Shown here in pieces: positions 22,331 to 32,230 of a stretch of 64,000 nucleotides of DNA. Source of the stretch: Berberis thunbergii (taxonomy: Eukaryota > Streptophyta > Magnoliopsida > Ranunculales > Berberidaceae); NCBI GenBank assembly GCA_003290165.1, contig QNQO01000523.1, positions 310,001 to 374,000 on the forward strand, read 5' to 3'. How positions within the stretch are numbered: position 1 is the stretch's first letter; each line of letters begins with the position of its first letter. The notes beneath the pieces were generated by a model that saw only the letters and a program-made list of their open reading frames with translations, was not told the DNA's origin and made no database searches. The position numbers were made by a program, and so were the translations under genes.

Positions 22331-23013
22331 ATGGCTCGTTTGGTTACTCGATGGAATGGGAATGTGAATGATAATAGGAATGGGAATATGTATGTTTGAT
22401 ATACTTTTAAAATGGTAAGGTGGTGATGTAAAACTTATTTCCAAAAATACCCTCACTTAAAAATCAAAAACCCAAACCATCCCCACTATCTCTCTTTATA
22501 AGTCAACTTTTTCCCTCTTTTTTTTTTGTGACATGGTGGGTGGTGGATTTCTTCACAGGGAGGGAGGGAGGGAGGGAGGGTGGGTGAGGTGGTGGTGGTG
22601 GGTGGATTTCTTCACAGGGTGAGGAGGTGGTTGATTTCTTCACATGGTGGGTGTGGTGGATTTCTTCACAGGGAGGGTGGGTGAGGTGGTGGTGGTGGGT
22701 GGATTTCTTGTCACAGAGAGAATGGTGGGTGAGGTGGTGGTGGCGGGTGGATTTCATGAGAACAAACGAAAAAAGAGATTACAGGGGGAGGGTGATGAGG
22801 GTAAAAATGGTCATTAGGTAACCTTGACCATTATAATGGGAATGGTAATGACCATTCACGGGAGGGGGGGGGAGGTAGGAATGATCATTACAACCAAATT
22901 TGTAATGGAGATTATCATTACAATGGTTTTTTGCTTCACGAAAGAAGGGAATGTAGTTGACCATTGTAATAACCATTACATTACAATGGTCAAAGAGGTA
23001 ACCAAACACGCCC
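22331..23013. mobile_element. PIF/Harbinger-like MITE
   Basis: The left end reads GGCTCGTTTGGTTACTCG and the right end, on the minus strand, GGGCGTGTTTGGTTACCTC, the typical Tourist/Harbinger terminus. TTA flanks both sides (22328-22330 and 23014-23016), as expected for a 3-bp TTA duplication. Subterminal regions are rich in AATGGGAATG and CATTACAATGG motifs. No transposase is present; the centre holds a G-rich repeat. Confidence 0.78.
22540..22756. repeat. G-rich tandem repeat within the MITE
   Basis: Units containing GGTGGATTTCTTCACAGGG, GGGTGAGGTGGTGGTGG and variants recur about four times. At 22558-22587 an uninterrupted GGGA ladder (five GGGAs then GGGTGGG) could fold as a G-quadruplex; this is an inference from the base pattern. 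Confidence 0.8.
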
Positions 23014-23016
23014 TTA

Positions 23017-23640
23017 ATGTCATATACGAATACGATGAATGGTGTGTTGTAGGGATACGTTGGGGAAGTGATGCAGGGAATGATGTCTAATATGGAATTA
23101 TCGAGAGAGTTTGGAACTTTTTTAGTTTTCTTAGTGTTAGCATACTGATGATGTACTTGATACATGTAATTTTTTTTAAATACTGATCCAATATGAGAAA
23201 CGATGATGTAATTTATTGCAATTATTTTACTTTGTAATAGTTGCAAGATTATTTTTATTTGGGTATTAGCATTGGTATTTGAATATTTGAGTTTTATAAT
23301 CTCATTGGATGTCAATCATTTGTTGATAGCTTTTTATTTATTTAATTTAAAACAAATAAAATTTATGACATTTGTTGATACCTTTTTATTTAATTAATTA
23401 AAAACAAATAAAATTTTACATATTGATTATTGTAAAAAAATCATTTGTAACACGTCGAGGTGTTGCTATTATTTGAACAATATAATATGCTACAGTGCCA
23501 TTAGCAACCTTGGACACAACTATTACGAAATTTCAAGGTTTTACACGTCGAGGTTTTACTAATATTTGTAATGCCCTGATTTGCAAGATTTTTGCGTTAC
23601 AATTTATTTTAAGAACAAAGCTAAAGTGCTTCAAATTCTT
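23017..23640. other. No gene seen; short direct repeats
   Basis: There is a 25-bp repeat, CACGTCGAGGT.TT.CTA.TATTTG, at 23454 and 23544. A second pair, AAAACAAATAAAATTT, lies at about 23350 and 23400. No coding block is recognised. Confidence 0.55.
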
Positions 23641-23641
23641 A

Positions 23642-23880
23642 TTAATGGTGTAGTGAGGGGTTATCCAGTATGCAGAGGCCCCTAGAATCCAACCGAGCAG
23701 TGGTCAGATGATGAACTATCATCGAGGTCAGACAAGGGCAAACATCATGCGCTTGGAGAAGAATTGCAATCAAAATCTTGAAACCGCTTGGAGCCAACTG
23801 AGCGGGAGGCATGCAAAGAGAGAAGAAGAAACGCCAAACGTTATCTGGCACGTGGAATGGAAGGTGGGCACTTCGAGTTG
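23642..23880 (-). other. Open frame of unknown origin abutting Tat integrase
   Basis: After the integrase codons ending SAKIIAYQ (about 23885) the sequence no longer matches the Tat C-terminus seen at 5945-6180. A stop-free minus-strand stretch (HSTCQITFGVSSSLF, then MPDNVWRFFFSLCMPPAQLA) continues to 23642. I do not recognise it; it may be the flanking sequence at the truncation point. Confidence 0.4.
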
Positions 23881-23884
23881 GTAG

Positions 23885-24600
23885 GCAATTATCTTAGCGG
23901 ATGCTAGATCCCACTTTTCCTTGAAGAGGTCTAGTCCAACGCGTAAGGTTTCATCGTTATTGTCTGCTCTGAACTCTATTCGGAAGGTGGACACTTTGAG
24001 TTCTACCGAAATCATGGCTTTTGACCCATAGGCTAGGGCGAAGGGTGTTTTTTCGGTAGGGATTCTTTTGTTTGTTCAATAAGCTCAGATTATTCCTGGT
24101 AGCTCTGAAACCCATTTCCCCTTGGCTGCATCAAGTTTTATTTTGATCACCTCCAAGATTGTTCCTTTGCTAACCTCCGCTTACCGTTGGCTTGTGGGTG
24201 CTTTGGCGAAGAGAAATGGTGACTGATGTTCAAACTTGTACATATTTTTTTAACCTTGATACCTTCCAATTGAGTTCTGTTATCGCTGACCAATACTTTG
24301 GGGATGCCAAATTTGTAGACGATGGTTGCCCATGTGAATTTCTCTATTTGAATTTGCCCTATCTTAGATAGGAGCTCCGCTTCGACACACTTGGTGAAGT
24401 AGTTGACTGCCCCCGTTGGTTTTGTTTGTAGCACAAACATATCCGGGCTCTTCTCCATCGAGGCTTGATTGCTCTTGGTATTCGATGAAAAGGTTTGAGA
24501 CTTCGGTGGAGGTTGAGGCTTTCTTGGCTAGCGCATTAGCTCTTTTAGTGTCGTCTCGAGAGCATTGTAAGAACTCGCACCTTTTGAACCCACTTATTGC
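23885..24600 (-). pseudogene. Tat integrase lacking zinc finger and first catalytic Asp
   Basis: From about 24420 the frame reads NYFTKCVEAELLSKIGQIQI, then FGIPKVLVSDNRTQ (second catalytic Asp, intact) and SSPKHPQANGKRRLAKE. Upstream the codons for SLDGEEPGYVCATNKTNGG, part of the RNase H-integrase linker, join directly to NYFTKC. So the HHCC finger and the core up to the first Asp are gone. The C-terminal part continues with stops through SHDFGR and DNNDETLRVGLDLFKEKWDL to 23885. Confidence 0.8.
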
Positions 24601-24639
24601 ACAGAGTACCTTTTCGCGGTAGGCTATAATGCGGGGATC

Positions 24640-25080
24640 TTTGCTGTTGAACTCTCCTTTTACCTAGTTGACTACTAGCCTTGAGTCGTTATATACTGTT
24701 AGGTGATTTATCTCGATCCCCATAGCTAGCTTTAGGCCGGACATGAGGGCCTCATATTCGGCTTCATTATTTGAGGCGGGAAAGCCGAATCTGACGGCTT
24801 CCTTGAGGGTGAAGCCACTTGGAGAAGGGAGTGTGATTCTAGCTCCGCTTGTTTTTCTTGTTGATGACCCATCGCAACGCATGGTCCATCCTTGAATGTT
24901 TGATTCTTGGGCTTGAAGGTATGTCCTTGGTTGTTCTCCGCTGGTGAATTCGACGATGAAGTCCGCCAACGATTGGGCTTTTATGGTGGTTCTTGGGGCA
25001 TAGTTTATGTCAAACTGCCCGATTTCTATCGACTATTTCACCATCCTACCGGATAACTTTGGCTTGTGTAGTACCATGCG
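24640..25080 (-). pseudogene. Tat RNase H
   Basis: The minus strand encodes MADFIVEFTSGE, then WTMRCDGSSTRKTSGARIT (catalytic Asp), FPASNNEAEYEALMSGLKLA (catalytic Glu) and LTVYNDSRLVVN (catalytic Asp). All three acidic residues survive. This second RNase H type following the RT is typical of Tat elements. Stops upstream separate it from the RT remnant. Confidence 0.85.
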
Positions 25081-25408
25081 GAGCGGGTGCTTGGTTAGAG
25101 TTGTTATAGAGTGGGCCTAAAACTAAGGCCTCAATTTCCTCGAGGACATGACCAGTGCCAAGGCTAACTTCTCCAGGTCTGGGTAGTGCGTCTCTATTCA
25201 TAAAGGCCTTGCTGTCGTAGTACACTGGTATTTGGATTCCCTAGTCGTCTCGCACAAGGGTTGAGCTGACGGCATGCTTGGAGATGGATAAGTACAAGTA
25301 AAGCGTTTTCCCTGTTTTAGATTTTGAGAGCAGTTCGGGTCTCCCCATATATGCCTTCAAACTCTGGAAGGCTTGTTCACACTCTTCATCCCAAAAGAAT
25401 CATTTGCT

Positions 25409-25865
25409 TCATCTTAGTATTTTGAATAAATGAAGGCATTTATTGGATGATTTAGATATCAACTTGTTGAGTGATTTCACCCTCCCAATTAGGTTCTGAA
25501 CGTCCCTGATGTTGGCGGGGGTTTTCATGTCGAGAAGAGTCTGAATTTGTTTTGGATCAGTTTTGATTCCTCTCAGTTCACTATGTAGCATAGGAATTTC
25601 CTTGACTCAACTCTGAACATGCATTTTTGTGGGTTGAGTTTCACCAATACAGTGTTTGCCAGCCAATCTGTGTATCACGCTTCTTTGATCATGTACGCGT
25701 TGAGTAAATGTTTTACCTCATCGTTTATGATTTTATTTCTTTCATACGCCACCAGCCTCTTCTTCTGTCTTATGTTTTTCCTCGTGGGGTTCATCTCTAG
25801 GCGATGAGTGATTCCCACCATGTCTCGCATGGTCCAGGTGAAGACGTCCTGGTTTCACCGTAGTA
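25409..25865 (-). pseudogene. Tat reverse transcriptase with deleted palm
   Basis: The minus strand reads DVFTWTMRDMVGITHRLEMN, then KHLLNAYMIKEA, a TGA, and YTDWLANTVLVKLNPQKC. It then continues as FRVESRKFLCYIV and DPKQIQTLLDMKTPANIRDV. In a normal RT, WLAN.VLVKK is followed by well over 100 residues, including the catalytic YxDD box, before LNP.KC. Here the two ends are fused, so about 400 bp have been lost in or nearly in frame. Confidence 0.85.
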
Positions 25866-25875
25866 GCTCTGTCAG

Positions 25876-26480
25876 CTAATCCACCAATTCTTTGCTCAAG
25901 CAGGAACCTATTGGAATGACCCTATTGTTGAGAGGGTTGTCGAGGTAAACCGTGACGATTTCTTCCTCCAGTTGACCGGTGTTGGGAATGCCCCGAGGGC
26001 TCACTAGAGCTTTGTCGTCTAGGATTGGTTGCTCTATCTCAACTTCTTTGGCAAGATTAAGTGACATTTTGGTGGCGAGACTAGTCGCCAATTGAAAGTT
26101 ACCTGGTTGTTGTGGGGTCATGTATTGGCATACTCTGGCAGCTGCTTGGTCGCCTTGTATGGTACCCTTTTTTTGGTTGACTGGGTACTTGATGCATTGG
26201 TGTAAAGTGGAAACTACAGCTCCCATTTGGTGTAGCCAGGGTCTCCCCAGAACAGCGTTATAGGTGGATGGAGCGTCGATCATTATGAACTCTTGAAATG
26301 AAACTTTCTGAATCAGTGGCTCTCCCGTAACTATTGTTAGGTGTATTTTACCCACCAGATAAGCATTTTTCGCCGCTGAAATCAATCATTGGACGACTAT
26401 TAGGAGTTAGGACTTCTTTCTTTAGATGCATGTTGTGGAACGTGCGGAGGAATAGAACGCTCAATTAGCTTCCTGTGTCC
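25876..26480 (-). pseudogene. Tat protease
   Basis: The frame carries the active site VDTGS (about 26470), then KIHLTIVTGEPLIQKVSF, FIMIDAPSTYNAVLGRPWLH and a conserved tail QMGAVVSTLHQCIKYPV. It is closely related to the protease of the copy at 55190-55567. A stop after VDTGS breaks the frame. Confidence 0.85.
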
Positions 26481-27201
26481 ACCAAGGATTTCCTTACTTC
26501 CCAGCTTGCTAGGGAGATCGTCATTACCAGTGCATCATTATGCGGAAGCTGAACGCCCCGGAGGTCTTTGTACGTAAAGGCTAGTAGTAATATAGGAGGA
26601 TCATGGCTCTGGGCGCCGCATATCGCTTGGATCATCATCTCTCTGAGAGCTCTTTTTCTGGACCTGTTTAATTGTTCGGACTCAGAATGCGCCCCATGGA
26701 GTACGTGTATCATGCTCGTCAATTTGTCCCTCATCCTCTCGTCGGAGATGATAGAGGATTTCTCCTCGGACTCGGCCTTTCCCTGGTAGTACGTTCCTCC
26801 CCTAGGGCGTTGTAACTTTGTGCTTCCTTCACCAGGTCTGCCATATTTGCTGGGGGGTCTAGAATTAGGAAGTTATAGAACTTGTTGTTCCTCAGACCAT
26901 CGATGAAGGCTGCGACGGTTGTTGCATCATTACAGACGTTGACAGAAGTCAAATCATTATTGCAATGTGTGACGTACGTTCTCAGTGTCTCGTCAGGATT
27001 CTGCTTCATTGATCTGAGCATCTTCGTTCTTAGCAGGATCTTTTGTAGAAAAGATGATAGCAGATCCATCCCAGGGTCTTTCGTTGTTGTTGCTGGTGTG
27101 GGTGTTATTGGCACCGTCGAAAGCAGTGGTATATCGCCAGTCTGAGCGTTTGACGTGTCCTCCCCCAATTCACCATTGTTGCGAAATCTGGTGGTAACCA
27201 T
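26465..27201 (-). pseudogene. Tat gag with central deletion
   Basis: ATG at 27201 starts MVTTRFRNNGELGED, matching the start of the gag at 57215. After LLSSFLQK the frame passes straight to MKQNPDETLRTYVTHCNNDL and PPANMADLVKEAQSYNALGE. The NLP-containing gag core readable at about 56600 in the other copy is missing. The frame shifts near 26735 and continues to the protease. Confidence 0.8.
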
Positions 27202-27273
27202 CTTCTTGAATTCTGAAAAGAGATGATGCTAGTGATTGGTTAGGAACTATGTCATCCCCACGGACAGCTAAAC

Positions 27274-27957
27274 TGATGCAGTCATTTTTCGCTTCCTGCT
27301 TGACCTTGACCTACTAACCTACTGATTTGAACAAGGAACACAAGTGTGCCACAGACCACCGTTGTGGTGGCCAATGACACTCTGATGCTAAAGTCAGACA
27401 TGGATCTAATGAAGGCTTAATGTTGTAAACAAGGAATTTGTAGTGTACCTTAGCTTGCCAACCTCATGCCTTATTTATAGTGTTGGAGTCCTGGATAAAC
27501 CAAGCCATCGGTGGCGTAGTTTAGGGAAGAAGATCTTCATGGAGACCCTTTTCTAATTAGGAATTGTGTTGTGAAGGGGAGTTTCCCTGTTAGACTTGCT
27601 CCTAGATACACGGGAGATAGTTCCCAATCAAAGTGGTGTTCATAGATGGAAGTTTTCATGCATGACGTATACTCTGGTATTCACTTCCTAGTTGGAAACA
27701 AGTTGTTGCTGGCTTGCCCGTCCAAAGCTGATCCCCGTGATACTTGCCTTAATAGGTCTTACGGGTATTGGGGATGATTGTGAGACGTGTGGGCTTAGCA
27801 AGCTGTAATAATTTGGGTTCGTCTGGCGGACTGTGTTGTACGGGTTTGCAACCGCTTAGGCCGGATCAATATTGAGCTGACTCTTGGGCCTGTTATTCCT
27901 TGAAATCATCATGACTCGTGTATGGCGTAGGAGAAAGGACGTTTCGATGTATCATCA
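27274..27957 (-). repeat. Tat 5' LTR, third copy
   Basis: The plus strand starts TGATGCAGTCATTT and ends TGTATCATCA, as in the two LTRs of the 48.7-kb element, and shares CCACCGT.TGGTGGCC and TTTAGGGAA blocks. Immediately inside (27240-27272, minus strand) is TTTAGCTGTCCGTGGGGATG, a diverged form of the Tat primer-site region. Confidence 0.85.
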
Positions 27958-28222
27958 CATAGTGTGTGCCCCAAGGGGTATAATAGGTCTTTATGTACTA
28001 AGACCATGTTAAATATGAAGTGCTAAATACACCACACATGTGTGCGCGACACTGCCATCCAGCTGGTTTTGATTAGATCAAAACGTGTTTGGGCTTGGGC
28101 TTGGTTCGGTTCCTTACACTCTTTGGACAAACATTCCTAACTGAAACAGTTAGGATTGCATCTGTACATCTCTAGACCAACAGGTGTGCTTGGTCAATTG
28201 GTGTCTTCTGTAGAAGGTACTT
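27958..28222. other. No gene seen
   Basis: This flanks the Tat LTR on its outer side. No exon, LTR partner or clear target duplication can be assigned. Confidence 0.5.
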
Positions 28223-28545
28223 TGTTGTTTCATTTGTTATTAGGACTTCAAACGAGCAATTTGATGTCACTGTACAATAACAAGATTACAACAACAACAA
28301 GCAGAGAGTCATAGTTTACATACAATAACGTTTACACTAAGACGGGTAGAATATTGTCTTAAAGAGTTTGCTAGAAGACACGATGTTGTTTCATTTGCTA
28401 TAAGAAAGACTTCAAACTGGCCATTTCATATCACTAAACAATAATTAGATCACAGCACCAAGAAGAGAGTCATAGTTTACATACAATAACGTTTGCATTG
28501 AGACAGGTTGAATATTGCTTCAAGGACATTGCTACAACAAGCCTC
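28223..28545. repeat. 161-bp tandem duplication
   Basis: Two units start with TGTTGTTTCATTTG at 28223 and 28384. They share CATAGTTTACATACAATAAC (28310 and 28471) and GAATATTG near their ends, at an exact 161-bp offset. They differ by scattered substitutions. Confidence 0.88.
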
Positions 28546-28982
28546 ATATCACATATTTCTCCTTCTTATTCTATGTTACAGTAAGACAATAAGTTTCAGA
28601 CTTCAAATTTGTTTCAACTATTGTTTCGTAGAATAAAATTTGTACAAATATATTAACATACTATTTTGTATAGAATGTTTTATCTGTACAATTCATTCCA
28701 ACATACTATTTTGTACAGTAGGTTTTAGAGTTCATATTATTTTAAAACTCTATCCATATTACTTTTTTTTATTACAATAATTTGTACAAATTAGATACAG
28801 AGATTATAAACTTTAGAGCTCTAATTAAGAAATTGTTTTTAAAGTACATAGTCTAACTAAATTTTATGTGTGACATACTTTGTTCAATTTGTATTACTTT
28901 TTGTAACATATAAATTGTGTTTATACTGTGTGACAGAAGAAATATGTGAGATAAAAATGAAACCAGTTTGATTGCCAGGGAG

Positions 28983-29159
28983 ACCTCTAGAGTCACTAAA
29001 GTCCTTGATCATGATATTCCAGAGAAATTCAAAGGAATTGATTTTAAAACATGGTAGAGCAAGATGTTGTTTTACTTAACAACATTGGGTTTGGCAAAGT
29101 TTCTCACCGGAGATGAACCAAAGCCAAAAGATGGAGAAACCCAAGAAAGTCACAAGTAA
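28983..29159 (+). pseudogene. Copia gag N-terminal fragment
   Basis: The plus strand encodes VTKVLDHDIPEKFKGIDF and, after KTW and a TAG, SKMLFYLTTLGLAKFLTGDE, the start of a Ty1-copia gag of the UBN2 type. No LTR, protease or integrase is found next to it, so it is an isolated scrap. Confidence 0.75.
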
Positions 29160-31388
29160 GTGTTGTTTGTGTTTGACACTTGGAGGCATTCTAACTTGTT
29201 GTGCCAAAATTATTTGTTGAATTTGCTAGATGAAGTTTTGTACAAAGTGTGTAGTACTTGATGAGACATCAATCAGTCATACAACAAATAACCAAAAACC
29301 TAAAAAAAATTGTACCAACATCTTGTCAAACCATTTACAAACCACCAAAAACCCAAAAAAAAGTGGTTTCAACAACTTGTAAACATGGTTATCTACCATG
29401 TTCTAAACAAAACAATTAAAGTCTTAGCTAGGTACATTTTGTCACATGCATTCAAACCAGAAATGGTGCACTCCCAAAAAAGTCAGTCCATATTCACATG
29501 GTTGGTCCCCCTGCCCATACCCCTTCCTCTACTCCTGATTAGAAAAGACCTCACTTATTGTTGAAAGTTGTCTTGTAATACTCTACCTTTTGAAGGTTTC
29601 AAGTGATGCATATGGTGGGAAATCAAAGCTTGTGTTTCTTTTTCAATTGTCAACTATGTAGGGAATGGGGGGAAATTGAGTTCAAACAGAAAAGTGTAGA
29701 GACGGAAAATAGATAATAGAGATGGAACATGGGGGGAATTTTCCCTCCAAGTTTCTATATGGGTTATGGGTTCAATTATTGATTTGCTAACAATTTCAAT
29801 CCAAACCATCCACGTGGATTACCTTTAAGGTGGACGGTCTGAATTGAAATTACTTCTCATCAAATGGGTTTCGTGTGCGAATCATGTAAAATGGCTTTAA
29901 GGACATTTTTGTCACCAAAAACAGGCACATGAGGGCATTAACAATCAATTGATATGTTGACTGCTAGTCCAGGGGGCATGTGCAATATGATATCTAATAG
30001 GGACTAAATTATGTTTGGTTTCTAAGGAGTATAACTCAAAGAAATACATTTTAATCCCTGAACTTATTTATCTTCAATCAAACACAACCTAAGATACAGT
30101 TACTAACTACAGCCATGGTTTAGATTTTTTTTTTTTTTTTGCTGGGATCAAATCTGTATAACAGGTAGTTTAGCCCGATCAAGACAATTATAAGTAGCAT
30201 TTTGATTGACTTTCTTTTCTAGCTCATGTTGCAATCCAAGGATGGCAAATACTAGATTCATGTTTGGAAGTCAAAGATCTCAAAGATCATGTTATCCCCA
30301 AGGAAACTTGAAGGTTATGGTGTAAGATATTATTTTTACTAGACATGACTTCGATCTTTTCCTTTTGGTTTAGGAGTTCATTTGATGTTGGCTTCAATTA
30401 TCTACTCATTTGAATGGAGTTTTGAAGGTGGCATGAACCTAAAGACTTGGACATGAAAAAATCTTGGTAGGATTACCTTGCAAAGACCAAACCTCGCATA
30501 ATTGTCAAAATTGAGTTTTTAAGCATATCCTTCAATTCCAACAAATTTAGTAGGTGGGACTAATCTTTTGTGTATTGTGTAGGGGCCTTACATGAGAGTA
30601 CAGATGACAAGAGTTCTAATATTGATGGTTTAAATATTAATTATTTGACATAAATATTTTAGATCATGATGTGAATGAGTGATATGTGAATAAACCAAGG
30701 ATTGTGATTTCGTACGGTAAGTTGATTTTAAGAAATATTTTGTTTTGTGTAAAAAAATATAATGATTTCAGTTTCAATTTCGAGTTATCAATATAATTTA
30801 TACATTTTTAAACTCTTACATAATACATAAAGAGTCCCACGAGACTCGTAATGTCATACAACTACATATTGCATAAGAATCACTTATATAACAAAATTTT
30901 AATACTAAACTAAAGTTATAATGGGTTAAAATGTATGGAAATTAAGATTAGCTTACTGAAATAAATAAATATTTTGGATTTCCAAAGAAATTTCGGTAAC
31001 TCGAAAAAAAATTCATGAAATTTCGACATGTTTCGAGAAATTACTTTCCTAGGAATAAACTAATGTTCATTAGTATTAAATGATGGTTGGTTTAATGAAC
31101 ATACTAAAACAAATGACATTGAGTAATGATATTATGAGGTTGAGCTTACCATCTTAGGGTAAGATGTTGCTCTCAACCATTGGATTTTGTTTAATCTCAA
31201 GAAGCATTTCAGAGGATAACACCACATTTAATGCACATTAGAAATGGGAATTTTTGTAGTAGAGAATATTAAATAGAAAAATCTAAAAGGTCATGGTAAT
31301 AAAGGAAATCTAAAACAAAAAAGTAATAAAAGGAGGAAACAAATGAAAGAGATTTTTTTCCTTATTTTCCACGGATTGTTTGGTTTTT
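29160..31388. other. No gene seen in 2.2 kb of AT-rich DNA
   Basis: There is a CCAAAAACCCAAAAAAAA repeat pair at 29290-29360, a poly-T tract at 30125-30140, and an imperfect inverted repeat CCATCCACGTGGATTACC near 29807-29825. No motif of a known coding family was recognised on either strand. Confidence 0.55.
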
Positions 31389-32230
31389 TCATTGTATTTG
31401 AAACATCACATTATAAGCGGGTTGTGTACGTGTCACAGACCTACTATTGAGCATGCATGTCATATGACAATGGAAGGGTTCGTGCGATATTATGCTAACG
31501 TACAACAACGCTAGCACAAGCCTTATGGGATCAAGTAATCTGCATACTCGATATGAATCTAACATGCGAACATGGATGAGCCATGAACTTAGGCTTCCAC
31601 AAGGCCTGAGTCTAACCATCATGATAATGGAACGAGAGGGTACCAAATCAAGGAACTTGGTCATGGCTTGCCAAGAACCAAAGTAGGCAAACTTGACCCA
31701 TTGAGGATACGAGATAACCGAAAACATCAAACATGAGCAAGGCCTTAGCATACACAAGCCCAATGGCGTCCTCCTAGCCATACCATAAACTTGATCATAC
31801 TCATATCCAACAGCCTACTTTCAATTTCCACTATGAGAGTACCTCTAAGCATCCCCGATCCATCGAAGGACCTACCACATGCCCCTTCAGAAAATCATGA
31901 GTGTGCCCCGGAAGGCCATCTTAGACCATGAGCAGATTGCCCACATATTAGTCATGCAAGGTTGAGCTATGCATGGGAGGCAAGCTGGCAAGGCTTTCCT
32001 CCTACGGTAGATGCTAAACATTTGGGTAGTTTCCTGAAAGGAACATTGAAGTTCAGGACCATCAGGAATCATGATCTGCATGGTCAAAACACAATAGTTT
32101 GAGTTCTCTTTGCATGACAACTTAGAAAAGCCCAAGGTATGCATGGGCATCTTACGTGCATCCACCATTCGCTCTTGAGTCGGCTTGGACTAATCATGCA
32201 AAGACTCCTAGTCAGAACCACATTTTTGAC
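31389..32230 (-). other. Unrecognised open frames, possible decayed element
   Basis: Two minus-strand open stretches (31781-31389, 130 codons, containing WVKFAYFGSWQAMTKFLDL; and 32168-31887) stand out against the AT-rich surroundings by their higher GC. I cannot assign a family. There are no LTR-like flanks. Confidence 0.3.

Larger units (their letters stand above)
23885..27957 (-). mobile_element. Tat-lineage Ty3 element, truncated, with deleted catalytic cores
   Basis: The order on the minus strand is LTR (27957-27274), PBS-like site, gag, protease, RT remnant, RNase H and integrase remnant. The LTR matches those of the element at 48718-57974 in its ends and internal blocks, so they are one family. 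The element stops within the integrase C-terminus and no 3' LTR is visible. Three internal deletions remove the gag core, the RT palm and the integrase N-terminus. Confidence 0.85.

Noticed and set aside
22503..23315. Long frames on both strands over the Harbinger MITE
   Set aside because: They result from the GGTGG/CACC repeat and the MITE subterminal repeats and encode only low-complexity peptides.
23570..23640. Possible LTR start TGTAATGCCCTGAT at the broken end of the Tat element
   Set aside because: No matching end, partner LTR or target duplication could be located.
28223..28545. CRISPR-like array
   Set aside because: Two long, diverged units without spacers; a plain tandem duplication in plant DNA.
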